The notes: generated by a model not told the origin, from the letters alone. A stretch of 64,000 bases of DNA from Mangrovihabitans endophyticus (GCF_014646155.1 NZ_BMMX01000021.1:42231-106230), one strand, 5' to 3'. Positions 24,283-32,903 are shown, counted from the stretch's first letter. Made by a program: numbers and translations.

Positions 24283-24543
24283 ATGGCCAGCATCGAGGAG
24301 GTCAAGGCCAGCGTCGCGGCCTCGGTGGACGGCACCGGGCGCGCGGTCACCGGCATCCAGCAGGTGTCGGATCAACTCGACGATGCCTTGGCGTTGCTGC
24401 GGGTGACCGCGATCGGCTCGTTCCATCCGGCCGTGGCGGATGCCATCGCGCAGTTGGAACAGGCCCGTCTGCGCTTGGACGAGGCCGCCACGCTGGCTCG
24501 TGCCGCGGTCGACGCCGCCGAGCGCTACCGCATGATCGTCTGA
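24283..24543 (+). CDS. Small all-helical hairpin protein (86 aa), WXG100-like in size but without WXG
   Basis: A small acidic protein predicted as two helices (SIEEVKASVAASVDGTGRAVTGIQQVSDQLDDALALLRV and PAVADAIAQLEQARLRLDEAATLARAAVDAAERY) joined by a GSFHP turn near the middle. This layout and length recall WXG100/ESX substrates, but no W-x-G motif or C-terminal YxxxD/E signal is present. ATG 24283 has GAGGGGA 8 bases upstream. It follows the three-helix membrane protein by 13 bases and closes the FtsK cassette. A role as substrate or adaptor of the ATPase is a guess from context. Confidence 0.65.
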   Translation: MASIEEVKASVAASVDGTGRAVTGIQQVSDQLDDALALLRVTAIGSFHPAVADAIAQLEQARLRLDEAATLARAAVDAAERYRMIV

Positions 24544-24552
24544 CGGGCCCGA

Positions 24553-25143
24553 TCAGCGCGCGTTGATCAGGGCCATCGCCTCGGCGCGGACCTTTCCGTC
24601 GCGCTGGAAGGCACCGCGCACCGCCGACGTCACGGTACGGGCGCCCGCCTTGCGAATGCCGCGCATCTCCATGCACATGTGCTCGCATTCGAGCACCACG
24701 ATGACACCGCGGGCGCTCAGCTTGGCGACCAGCAGGTCGGCGATCTGCGAGGTGAGACGTTCCTGGACCTGGGGTCGGCGGGCGAACACCTCGACGAGGC
24801 GAGCGAGCTTGGACAGCCCGGTGATGCGTCCGTCGACGCCGGGGATGTACCCGACGTGCGCCATTCCCTTAAACGGCAACAGATGGTGCTCGCAGAGGCT
24901 CATCACTTCGATGTCGCGGACCAGGACCAGTTCTTCGTGGTTCGCCTCGAAGGTGGTGGTGAGCACCTGCGCGGGGTCGACGCGCAGCCCGGCGAACAGT
25001 TCGGCGTACGCACGAGCGACCCGTGCCGGGGTGCGTTGAAGACCTTCGCGGTCCGGGTCCTCACCGATGGCGATGAGGATCTCCCGGACCGCTTTCTCGA
25101 TGCGCGCCAGATCGACGGCCTGCTCCACCGGCGACCCGGTCAC
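24553..25143 (-). CDS. folE: GTP cyclohydrolase I
   Basis: A 196-aa (minimum) enzyme making 7,8-dihydroneopterin triphosphate from GTP, the first step of folate synthesis. Motifs include GEDPDREGLQRTPARVARAY, SLCEHHLLPFKG with zinc ligands Cys and His, GLSKLARLVEVFARRPQVQERLTSQI, and the third zinc ligand in LECEHMCM. Placed at GTG 25143, where no ribosome-binding site is seen. The same frame stays open upstream to the ftsH stop, encoding an acidic segment ending DIDYLAARLVDGK, and a GGGGAG element sits 8 bases before an in-frame CTG at 25227, so the true start may be a rare codon there. It follows ftsH as in other actinobacteria, but folP is displaced. Confidence 0.92.
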   Translation of the reverse strand: MTGSPVEQAVDLARIEKAVREILIAIGEDPDREGLQRTPARVARAYAELFAGLRVDPAQVLTTTFEANHEELVLVRDIEVMSLCEHHLLPFKGMAHVGYIPGVDGRITGLSKLARLVEVFARRPQVQERLTSQIADLLVAKLSARGVIVVLECEHMCMEMRGIRKAGARTVTSAVRGAFQRDGKVRAEAMALINAR

Positions 25144-25223
25144 CTTGCCGTCGACGAGGCGCGCGGCCAGGTAGTCGATGTCGTCGTCGGAGTCCGCCGG
25201 TTCGGTGGCACTGTCGTCGCTGA

Positions 25224-27266
25224 TCAGTGGCCGATCTCCCCATTGTTGCTGCTGTTGGGGCTGGCCCGTCCCGGCTCGCCGGCACCGCCGCCCACCGCCA
25301 CCTGGCCGTCGGCCTCGGCCTGCGCCTTGAGCTTCTCCCGCTCGGCCGGGGTGAGCACCGGCGGCGCGTCGGAGGGCAGCCGCTTGCCGAACCCGTTGAA
25401 CGGGGACATCGGCGGCCGCTTCTGCACCCGGGCGCAGATCCGGTTCATGTCCTCCTGGGTGATGGTTTCCTTCTCCATCAGCTCCAGGACCATCTCGTCC
25501 AGCACGTCGCGGTACTCGACCAGGATCTCCCAGGCCTCGTCGTGCGCCAGCTCGATCAGGGCCCGCACCTCGGCGTCGATGTCGGCGGCGATGGCGTCGG
25601 AGTAGTCCTTCTCGTGGCCCATGTTGCGGCCCATGAACGGTTCGTCGCCACTCGTGCCGTACTTGACCGCACCCAGCTTCGAGCTCATGCCGTACTGGGT
25701 GACCATGGCGCGGGCCAGGCCGGACGCCTTCTCGATGTCGTTGCCGGCACCGGTGGTCGGCTCGTGGAAGACGAGTTCCTCGGCGGCCCGGCCGCCCAGC
25801 GCGTACGCCAGGGTGTCGATCATTTCGGCCCGGGTCTGGGTGTACTTGTCCTCGGTGGGCAGCACCAGCGTGTGCCCCAGCGACCGGCCGCGCGGCAGGA
25901 TCGTCACCTTGTGCACCGGAGCGCTGTGCGGCAGCGCGTACGCCACCAGGGCGTGGCCGCCCTCGTGGTAGGCGGTGATCTTCTTTTCCTTGTCGCTCAT
26001 CGCCCGGGTACGCCGCTCGGGGCCGGCGATCACCCGGTCGATCGCCTCTTCGAGGAAGCCGTTGCTGATCGCCCGCTTCTCCTTGCGCGCGGTCAACAGG
26101 GCGGCCTCGTTGATGACGTTGGCCAGGTCCGCGCCGGAGAAGCCGGGCGTGCGGCGAGCCACCGAGTCGAGGTCGACATCCGGCGTGAACGGCTTGCCCT
26201 TGGCGTGCACCCGCAGGATGGCCTTGCGGCCCTCCATGTCCGGGTTGTCGACCGGGATCTGGCGGTCGAAACGCCCGGGACGCAGCAGCGCCGGGTCGAG
26301 GATGTCCGGCCGGTTCGTGGCCGCGATCAGGATGACCCCGCCCTTGGTGTCGAAGCCGTCCATCTCCACCAGGAGCTGGTTCAGGGTCTGCTCGCGCTCG
26401 TCGTGGCCGCCGCCCATGCCGGCGCCACGGTGCCGGCCGACCGCGTCGATCTCGTCCACGAAGACGATGGCCGGAGCGTTCGACTTGGCCTGCTCGAACA
26501 GGTCACGCACCCGGCTCGCGCCGACACCGACGAACATCTCGACGAAGTCGGAGCCGGAGATGGAGTAGAACGGCACCCCGGCCTCGCCGGCCACGGCACG
26601 GGCCAGCAGCGTCTTACCGGTGCCGGGCTGTCCGAAGAGCAGCACACCCTTGGGGATCTTGGCGCCCAGTGCCTGATATTTCGCCGGGTTCTGCAGGAAG
26701 TCCTTGATCTCCTGCAGTTCCTCCACTGCCTCGTCGGCGCCCGCCACGTCCGAGAATGTGGTCTTCGGCATGTCCTTGGTCAGCATCTTCGCCTTGGACT
26801 TGCCGAAGTTCAGCACCCGCGAGCCGCCGCCCTGCATCTGCGACATGAACAGCAGCAGCAGGATCACGAGGATCGCGATCGGTAGCAGGTTGACCAGCAA
26901 GGTCAACAGGATGTTGTCGCCGGAGACCGTCGAGTCGACCGTACCGGTGATCCGTCCCGCCGATTTGGCCTGCTGGACGGCCGACCAGATCTGGCCGGTC
27001 ACCTCGTACGGGTACTGGGTCTCGATCCGGTCGGTGGACTTGCCGTCGAACCGCTCGGCCGAGGCGAGGTCGATTTGGAGCGTCTGCTCCTTGTCCTTGA
27101 CCACGACCTTGGAGATGCCGGGCTGACTCAGCCGCTCAAGCGCGACCGATGTATCGACCCGCTGGTAGCTGGGTCCACTGGTGAAGAATGAGCTCAGCGC
27201 AATCGCACCGATGATCACCAGAATGATCCAGACCACCGGGCGGCGGAAGAAACGCGTACGTTCCAT
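25224..27266 (-). CDS. ftsH: ATP-dependent zinc metalloprotease FtsH
   Basis: A 680-aa membrane-bound AAA protease for quality control of membrane proteins. Two membrane helices (VVWIILVIIGAIALSSFF and LLTLLVNLLPIAILVILLLLF) flank an extracytoplasmic domain. The AAA domain has Walker A GQPGTGKT (Lys218), Walker B IVFVDEID, the pore motif FVGVGASRVRDLF and the second region of homology ATNRPDILDPALLRPGRFD. The zinc site HEGGH starts at His434, with the downstream Asp in the NDIEKAS region. The C-terminal tail of about 60 residues is polar and disordered. It precedes folE in the same direction. Confidence 0.97.
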   Translation of the reverse strand: MERTRFFRRPVVWIILVIIGAIALSSFFTSGPSYQRVDTSVALERLSQPGISKVVVKDKEQTLQIDLASAERFDGKSTDRIETQYPYEVTGQIWSAVQQAKSAGRITGTVDSTVSGDNILLTLLVNLLPIAILVILLLLFMSQMQGGGSRVLNFGKSKAKMLTKDMPKTTFSDVAGADEAVEELQEIKDFLQNPAKYQALGAKIPKGVLLFGQPGTGKTLLARAVAGEAGVPFYSISGSDFVEMFVGVGASRVRDLFEQAKSNAPAIVFVDEIDAVGRHRGAGMGGGHDEREQTLNQLLVEMDGFDTKGGVILIAATNRPDILDPALLRPGRFDRQIPVDNPDMEGRKAILRVHAKGKPFTPDVDLDSVARRTPGFSGADLANVINEAALLTARKEKRAISNGFLEEAIDRVIAGPERRTRAMSDKEKKITAYHEGGHALVAYALPHSAPVHKVTILPRGRSLGHTLVLPTEDKYTQTRAEMIDTLAYALGGRAAEELVFHEPTTGAGNDIEKASGLARAMVTQYGMSSKLGAVKYGTSGDEPFMGRNMGHEKDYSDAIAADIDAEVRALIELAHDEAWEILVEYRDVLDEMVLELMEKETITQEDMNRICARVQKRPPMSPFNGFGKRLPSDAPPVLTPAEREKLKAQAEADGQVAVGGGAGEPGRASPNSSNNGEIGH

Positions 27267-27561
27267 ACTGTTGCGGGCGTCTGCGCGCCCGGACCCTCCT
27301 GATCGGCGTCCTGGTCACCTGGTCTATGTCACAACCGCCCGCCGGACCGGACCACTCCGATCCCGCATCGGCGACCGGCCGAGCCGGTTGCCTGGGCGGC
27401 ACCTCCGGCACTCATGACATTGCGCCTTTGGTCACTCGACGGTACACCGTAGGTGCCGCCGTCGACTCCATGAGCCCGTGCGTGACCAGAACCCCGGACA
27501 ATAAGATTTGGCTACAAAACCGGACAAAGACCTCTTTCCTGAGAAGAGGCTGAGGAAACGT
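27267..27561. other. Intergenic region between hpt and ftsH
   Basis: A 295-base gap with no credible gene. It should hold the ftsH promoter and the end of the hpt transcript. An AGGAGGG sequence lies about 27 bases before the ftsH ATG, too far to be its ribosome site. A short TTTCCT/AGGAAA inverted repeat lies near 27,536-27,560, close to the hpt stop. No convincing promoter pair identified. Confidence 0.4.
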
Positions 27562-28137
27562 TCAGCTACGCGCGTACACCTCGGGCTTGAGAACGCCCAC
27601 ATAGGGCAGCTCGCGGTACCGCTCCGCGAAGTCCAGCCCGTACCCGACGACGAACTCGGTCGGCATGTCGAAACCCACGTATTTCGTTGGCACCTGCACC
27701 TTGATGGCGTCCGGCTTGCGGAACAGCGCGACCACCTCGACGCTCGCGGGCGACCGGGACTGCAGATACTTCATCAGCCACGAAAGCGTGAGCCCGGAAT
27801 CCACGATGTCCTCGACGATCACCACGTGCCGGCCGGTGATGTCCCGGTCCAGGTCCTTGAGGATGCGCACCACGCCGGAGGAGGTGGTGCCCTGGCCATA
27901 GGACGAGATGGCCATGAACTCCATCTCCAACTGCGGGCCGTAGCGACCCAGCGCCCGGGCGAAGTCGGCCATGAACATGACCGCGCCCTTCAGGACGCAC
28001 ACCAGCAGGATGCCGCCCTCCGCGCCGGCGTGGTCCGCGGAGACCTGCTTCGCCAGCTCATCGATCTTCTGCCGGATCTGTTCCTCGGTGATGATGACGC
28101 GTTCGATGTCGGCGTCGCGCCCGGACCCCTCAGCCAT
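27562..28137 (-). CDS. hpt: Hypoxanthine-guanine phosphoribosyltransferase
   Basis: A 191-aa purine salvage enzyme that converts hypoxanthine or guanine plus PRPP to IMP or GMP. The PRPP-binding motif VVIVEDIVDSGLTL is present, as are LKGAVMFMADFARAL, the flexible-loop SSYGQGTTSSG and the C-terminal KYVGFDMPTEFVVGYGLDFAERYRELPYVG. ATG 28137 gives the usual length. The order tilS-hpt-ftsH matches many Gram-positive bacteria. Confidence 0.95.
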   Translation of the reverse strand: MAEGSGRDADIERVIITEEQIRQKIDELAKQVSADHAGAEGGILLVCVLKGAVMFMADFARALGRYGPQLEMEFMAISSYGQGTTSSGVVRILKDLDRDITGRHVVIVEDIVDSGLTLSWLMKYLQSRSPASVEVVALFRKPDAIKVQVPTKYVGFDMPTEFVVGYGLDFAERYRELPYVGVLKPEVYARS

Positions 28138-28264
28138 GGCCTAAGGGTGCCGCATGGACCCGCGGCGCGGTCACACGGGGCAGCCGTCATCCGCCGCAGA
28201 ATCGCCCGATTTCACGGCAAAACTCGCGAAATTCGCTCCTCGCCGCGACGTTCAGTGACAACTC

Positions 28265-29263
28265 TCACAGGTACTCCGCGAGGAGGACTCCGTCCCGGCG
28301 AACCACCCCGATGCCGCCCGGTAACGCCGTGACGCCTTGGCCGTGCCAGTCCGTGATCAGCGCATCGAGGGCGTCCACATGGCGGTGCGAAAGGTCACCG
28401 CCGGGCGCGCCCAGCCCCCGCGCCCAGGCGTGCAACAACCGGGTCCGTACCGCGGGCGCGAGACCGGCCAGCACCGGCACCGACAGCGCCGGTGCTGGAG
28501 CTCCCGGCCGGACATCGGCGGTCTCCGCGGTCTCCCGCGCCCGCGCGGCGAGTTCGTCCAGCACCGCGTTGTCCGCCGCCAACTGGGTCGCGGTGCGCGC
28601 CAGGTTGTCCACCACCGCCGGGCCGAGCGCCTCGACCAATGCGGGAAGCGCTCCACCGCGCACCCGGGTGCGCGCGAACGCGGGATCGGCGTTGTGCGGG
28701 TCGGCCCACGTCGGCAGGCCGAGCGCGGAGCAGGCCTTGTGGGTCTGCGCTCGCGACACGTCGAGCAGCGGCCGGAGGAAGACGCCACGCCGGCGTGGCA
28801 TGCCGGACAGGCCCCGGGGCCCGGCGCCGCGCGCCAACGCCAGCAGGACCGTCTCGGCCTGATCGTCCCGGGTGTGCCCGAGCAGCACCGCGACTGCGGA
28901 CCACCGCGCCGCACTCGCTTGCAGGGCCGCATACCGCGCGCTGCGCGCGGCCGCCTCGGGGCCACCCGGCAGACCGCCGACGTCCACGCTCACCGCCTCG
29001 ACCGGGTGGCAACCCGCCGACCGTGCCCACGTCGCCACCGCGTCGGCGCGGGCCGTGGAGCCTTCCTGCAACCGGTGGTCGACGGTGACCAGCCCGGGCC
29101 GCAGCCCGCTGCGCGGCGCGACGAAGGCCGTCGCGGCGGCCAGCGCCAGCGAATCCGGACCGCCCGAGCAGGCGACCAGCACGGTGCCACCGGACGGCAG
29201 GCCGGTCAGCGAACGGCGTACGGCGGTCCGGACGGCGGCGACCGGCGCCGGAATCCGGGCCAT
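28265..29263 (-). CDS. tilS: tRNA(Ile)-lysidine synthase
   Basis: A 332-aa PP-loop ATPase that modifies the wobble cytidine of the AUA-reading tRNA-Ile to lysidine. The PP-loop SGGPDS sits at residues 33-38; further motifs are TVDHRLQEGS, LLGHTRDDQAETVLLALARGAGPRGLSGM and FLRPLLDVSR. The C-terminal TilS domain is short, as in other actinobacteria. It starts 10 bases after the zinc metalloprotease stop, so the two form an operon, followed by hpt. Confidence 0.93.
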   Translation of the reverse strand: MARIPAPVAAVRTAVRRSLTGLPSGGTVLVACSGGPDSLALAAATAFVAPRSGLRPGLVTVDHRLQEGSTARADAVATWARSAGCHPVEAVSVDVGGLPGGPEAAARSARYAALQASAARWSAVAVLLGHTRDDQAETVLLALARGAGPRGLSGMPRRRGVFLRPLLDVSRAQTHKACSALGLPTWADPHNADPAFARTRVRGGALPALVEALGPAVVDNLARTATQLAADNAVLDELAARARETAETADVRPGAPAPALSVPVLAGLAPAVRTRLLHAWARGLGAPGGDLSHRHVDALDALITDWHGQGVTALPGGIGVVRRDGVLLAEYL

Positions 29264-29273
29264 CGGCGGGCGA

Positions 29274-30341
29274 TCAGCCGATCGAGGCGACCGGCCCGAC
29301 CGCGCCGTGCACGCGGGCCACCCAGGCGTCCGGGTCGCTCAGCTCGGTCAGCCGCGGCAGGGTGAGCGGCGAGCTGAAGACCTTGTTGAAGCCGTCCATG
29401 CCCACGCGCTCCACCACGCCGTGCACGAACTTGCGGCCCTCGGCGTACTGGCGCATCTTCACCTCGATGCCGAGCAGGCGGCGGATCGCCTTCTCCAGCG
29501 GGTTGCCGCGCTCCCGGCGGCGATTGAACTTGGCGCGGATCTCCTCGACGCTCGGAATGACGTCCGGCCCCACGCCGTCCATCACGAACTCGGCGTGGCC
29601 TTCCAGCAGAGTCATCAGCGCGGTGAGCCGGTCCAGCACCGCCTTCTGCGCCGGCGTCTGCACGATGTCCAGCACCGACGAGCGGCTCTCCGGGTCACGC
29701 AGCGCGTCGGAGAGCGCGCCCACGCCGCGGCGCAGCCGCTCCAGGATGTGCTCTCCGCTCTGCGAGGCGTCCACGAACGCCTGCACCTCGCCCAGGAAGT
29801 AGCCCCGCATCCAGGGCACCGACGTGAACTGGGTGCGGTGCGTGACCTCGTGCAGGCAGACCCACAGCCGGAAGTCGCGCGGATCGGCGCCGATCTTGCG
29901 TTCCACCTCGACGATGTTCGGCGCGTTCAACAGGAGCTGGCCCGGGTCGCCGGAGAAGACCTCGTATTGCCCGAGCACCCGGCCGGAGAGGTACGCCAGC
30001 ACCGTGCCGGCCTGCACGCCGGTGACCCGGGACCCGATCGCATCGCCGAAGGCACCCGGCTGCCGGTCTCCGGACAAGCGGCTGACCAGCGGCACGATGA
30101 TCTGCTTCAGGCCGTCGATGTTCACCGCCGCCCAGTCCTTGCGGTCCACCACACGCACCGGCGGCACGTCGGCCGCCGCGGTCAGGCCGGTGTAGGCGGC
30201 GACGTGTCCGGCCGCCTCGTCGGTGAGTGTCCGCAGATCGGCCACCACCTGGACCGCCTCGTCGTATGACACCGCGGGCCCGGATTTGGACAGGGCGCCC
30301 GCGGTGGCGGCGGCCAGATCCCAGTCAACGAACTGCGCCAT
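29274..30341 (-). CDS. Zinc-dependent metalloprotease (DUF2342 / coenzyme F420-biosynthesis-associated family)
   Basis: A 355-aa protein with the zincin motif CLHEVTHRTQF (His164, Glu165, His168), the starting motif FVDWDLAAATAGAL and a long helical domain typical of actinobacterial DUF2342 proteins (counterpart of M. tuberculosis Rv3626c, from memory). The substrate is not known. ATG 30341 is chosen because it gives the family-like start MAQFVDWD and a TACCGT box lies 7 bases upstream. It lies directly before tilS, as in mycobacteria. Confidence 0.87.
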   Translation of the reverse strand: MAQFVDWDLAAATAGALSKSGPAVSYDEAVQVVADLRTLTDEAAGHVAAYTGLTAAADVPPVRVVDRKDWAAVNIDGLKQIIVPLVSRLSGDRQPGAFGDAIGSRVTGVQAGTVLAYLSGRVLGQYEVFSGDPGQLLLNAPNIVEVERKIGADPRDFRLWVCLHEVTHRTQFTSVPWMRGYFLGEVQAFVDASQSGEHILERLRRGVGALSDALRDPESRSSVLDIVQTPAQKAVLDRLTALMTLLEGHAEFVMDGVGPDVIPSVEEIRAKFNRRRERGNPLEKAIRRLLGIEVKMRQYAEGRKFVHGVVERVGMDGFNKVFSSPLTLPRLTELSDPDAWVARVHGAVGPVASIG

Positions 30342-30354
30342 GCCGACCACGGTA
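30342..30354 (-). promoter_or_regulatory. Putative leaderless -10 box (TACCGT)
   Basis: TACCGT at 30354-30349 on the minus strand, spacer GGTCGGC, then the ATG of the metalloprotease gene. No Shine-Dalgarno sequence is visible. Confidence 0.5.
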
Positions 30355-30421
30355 CCCGTGCGCCACCAGGCGCGGGCTCCGGTGAAATCCCTGATCACAC
30401 TCGGTCAACGGGTGCACCCGT

Positions 30422-32215
30422 TCAGCAACCGCACCCCACCAACCCGGCGACGATCTTGTCGAGGGCGCTCCGGGCCGCGCTCGTCGGCCCCGTCTGGTCC
30501 GCCAGCACGGCGAACATGAGCAGGCGCCCGTCCTTGGTGACGAGTTCGCCGGCCATGGTGTTGACGCCGCTCAGCGATCCGGTCTTGGCGCGGACCACAC
30601 CTTGACCGACTCGGTTGGGCGTGGGCGTGGCGAAGCGGTCTTCCAGCGTGCCCGACCAGCCGGCCACCGGGAGGCCGCCGAAGATGCTGCCCATCACCGG
30701 CTGCCCGCCGCCGGCCGCCATCGCCAGCAGGCCGGTGAGCAGGGTCGGGCTGATCCCGTCGTGGTAGGACAGGCCGCTGGCGTCGTAGAGATCCGCCTCG
30801 TCGCCGGGCAGGCCGAGCTCGTTCAGCTTGGCGATCATCGACTGGGTGGCGCCCTCGAACGACGCCGGTCGTCCGGCCGCGAGCGCCACCTGGCGGCCCA
30901 TCGTCTCGGCGATCACGTTGTCGCTCTGCTGCAACATCCAGTCCACGATGTGCACCAGCGGCGGCGACTGCACGCTTCCCAGCTCGGTGCCGGGCGCGGG
31001 GTTGCCCGCCGCCGCGGATCCGTCCGGGTCGGCCGCCGAGGCGTCGCTCGCGGGAGTCGCCGTCGAGGCGTCCGACGTGGGAGCCGCAGGCGCCTTGCCG
31101 CGCTTCACCGGGGCGTTCACGCCGAGCTGCTCGGCGAACAGCCGGCCCGCGGACAGGGCCGGATCCGAGTAGCGCGGGTCGCCGCCGTACTCGTGGTGCA
31201 CCGGCTTGCGCCGACCGGCGTTGGTCATCAGCGATTGGATCGCGGCGACCTGGCCCTCCGGCGAGATGAGGCCGGAGCTCCAGCCCGTCCCGGTGGTCGG
31301 GCCGACGAACAGCGACGTGTCGATGAGGACCTTGGTGGGGGCGTGACCGCCCAGCGCCTTGGTCACCTGAGCGGCGAGTCGATCCAGCCGGGCGGCACCG
31401 GGGAACTGGGCGTTCTCGTCAACCGCGAGAGTCGGATCGCCACCCCCGATCAGCACCACCTCCCCCGGCTCGTCGCCGGCCACCACCCGGGTGGTGAGCC
31501 GGTACGCCGGGCCGCGCGCCGCCAGCACGGTGGCCGCGGTGATGAGCTTGGTGGTGGAGGCGGGTGTCCGGAGATTGTCCGCATCGTGCTGATAGAGCGC
31601 CTCGCCGGTCACCGCGTCGACCACCGAGACACCCACACCGGTCCCCAACGCCTTGGCCTTGACCAGCGGCTCGATCGCCGCCGCGATGCCCGCCCCGGTC
31701 GGCACCACGCCGCTCTCGGCGTTCGCCGCCGCCAGCACCGGGGTCGGCGCGGGCTCCGGGTTCGCCGTGGCGGTCTGGCTGGCCGCCGGGCCCGCGCCCA
31801 GCCAGCCGGCAAGCGGGCCGGGCCGCACCAACAGCAGCGCGCTAGCCACGGCCAGCACCAGCGCGGACGCGATGCCGGACACCCACCAGACGCGAGTACG
31901 GCGTACGCCCACCGCCGGTTCCGGCGTCGGCGGTCCGGGGGTGGGTGCAGGCCCGCTGGTCGGCGACTGCTGCGCGGGCCCGCCGGGTGCGGTCGGCTCC
32001 CGTCGCATCGGGACGGCGGCACGCCCGTACGTCGCGCCGACTGGCGGCGGCGCCGCGGCGTTCGGCGGATCGGGTGGCGCCGGCACGGCCGCACGACCGG
32101 TCACCGCAGGACCGCTCGCCGGACCGCCGGGCGGCGCTGAGTCCGCGCCGTTCTCGCCGGAGGATGCGGACACGCCGCCGTACACAGGACCGTTATGTGA
32201 GTCTTCCCTCCTCAC
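30422..32215 (-). CDS. dacB: D-alanyl-D-alanine carboxypeptidase/endopeptidase (PBP4, S13 family)
   Basis: A 597-aa penicillin-binding protein trimming peptidoglycan peptides outside the membrane. A Pro/Ala-rich cytoplasmic N-terminus of about 110 residues precedes one membrane helix (VWWVSGIASALVLAVASALLLV), a linker, and the S13 domain with active-site STTK (Ser220, Lys223), SDN (Ser431) and KTG (Lys544). A Ser/Ala/Asp-rich insertion of about 45 residues (DASTATPASDASAADPDGSAAAG) sits before the SDN motif. GTG 32215 has a strong GAGGAGGGG ribosome site. It lies divergent to ppa, as in mycobacteria. Confidence 0.92.
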   Translation of the reverse strand: MRREDSHNGPVYGGVSASSGENGADSAPPGGPASGPAVTGRAAVPAPPDPPNAAAPPPVGATYGRAAVPMRREPTAPGGPAQQSPTSGPAPTPGPPTPEPAVGVRRTRVWWVSGIASALVLAVASALLLVRPGPLAGWLGAGPAASQTATANPEPAPTPVLAAANAESGVVPTGAGIAAAIEPLVKAKALGTGVGVSVVDAVTGEALYQHDADNLRTPASTTKLITAATVLAARGPAYRLTTRVVAGDEPGEVVLIGGGDPTLAVDENAQFPGAARLDRLAAQVTKALGGHAPTKVLIDTSLFVGPTTGTGWSSGLISPEGQVAAIQSLMTNAGRRKPVHHEYGGDPRYSDPALSAGRLFAEQLGVNAPVKRGKAPAAPTSDASTATPASDASAADPDGSAAAGNPAPGTELGSVQSPPLVHIVDWMLQQSDNVIAETMGRQVALAAGRPASFEGATQSMIAKLNELGLPGDEADLYDASGLSYHDGISPTLLTGLLAMAAGGGQPVMGSIFGGLPVAGWSGTLEDRFATPTPNRVGQGVVRAKTGSLSGVNTMAGELVTKDGRLLMFAVLADQTGPTSAARSALDKIVAGLVGCGC

Positions 32216-32380
32216 GAGCCCCCCTCCTCGTACGTGGCGTCAGACTTAGGGGAGACTACAAACATCCGGCACATCGCTGCGCGCGGATCCTCCCCGCCGA
32301 CCGCGGCCGGATCTTCCGCGGCGCACCGGATGGCGCGTGACCTGCGCGGACTGACATGACGGGTGAGCAAGGGAGCGAGC
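32216..32380. promoter_or_regulatory. Divergent promoter region dacB/ppa
   Basis: The 165 bases between two divergent genes must carry a promoter for each. The dacB ribosome site (GAGGAGGGG on the minus strand) and the ppa ribosome site (GGGAG before 32381) define its edges. No clear -35/-10 pair assigned. Confidence 0.4.
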
Positions 32381-32890
32381 ATGGATTTCGACGTCCTGGT
32401 TGAGATCCCCAAGGGCCACCGGAACAAATACGAAGTCGACCACAAGACCGGGCGGATCCGGCTGGACCGGACATTGTTCACCGCGACCCAGTACCCGGCG
32501 GATTACGGCTTCATCGAAGGCACCCTGGGCCAGGACGGCGACCCCCTGGACGCCCTGGTGCTGATTCAGGAACCGACGTTCCCGGGCTGCCTGATCCGTG
32601 CCCGCGCCATCGGCATGTACCGGATGACCGACGAGAAGGGGCGCGACGACAAGGTCCTCTGCGTCCCGTTCGAAGACCCACGGCAGGAGCACCTGCGAGA
32701 CATTCACCACCTGGGTGAGTTCGACCGGATGGAGATCCAGCACTTCTTCACGGTCTACAAGGACCTGGAGCCGGGCAAGTCGGTGGAGGGCGCGACCTGG
32801 ACCGGGCGGGTGGAGGCGGAGGACGAGATCCGCGCCTCGTTCGAACGCGCCGCGTCCGCACAGCACGAGCACGCCGACCAGGAAGACTGA
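32381..32890 (+). CDS. ppa: Inorganic pyrophosphatase (family I)
   Basis: A 169-aa soluble enzyme hydrolysing pyrophosphate. It has VEIPKGHRNKYEVDHKTG, YPADYGFIEGTLGQDGDPLDALVL with the metal-binding aspartates (DGDPLD), the DEKGRDDKVLCVPFEDPR segment, and the histidine pair in DIHHLGEFDRMEIQHFF seen in actinobacterial enzymes. ATG 32381 is preceded by GGGAG at 5 bases; the upstream in-frame start at 32363 is less likely. Confidence 0.96.
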   Translation: MDFDVLVEIPKGHRNKYEVDHKTGRIRLDRTLFTATQYPADYGFIEGTLGQDGDPLDALVLIQEPTFPGCLIRARAIGMYRMTDEKGRDDKVLCVPFEDPRQEHLRDIHHLGEFDRMEIQHFFTVYKDLEPGKSVEGATWTGRVEAEDEIRASFERAASAQHEHADQED

Positions 32891-32903
32891 GCCGCCGGCC
32901 GGT

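Noticed and set aside
22045..24426. A 793-aa minus-strand frame opposite the FtsK cassette
   Set aside because: Sequence is dominated by Arg/His/Pro with no domain; the plus strand has Walker motifs, ribosome sites and start/stop overlaps.
11014..24552. The folP-folE block as an active integrative conjugative element
   Set aside because: No integrase, relaxase, excisionase, flanking direct repeats or tRNA target were found; treated instead as a fixed secretion-like block.
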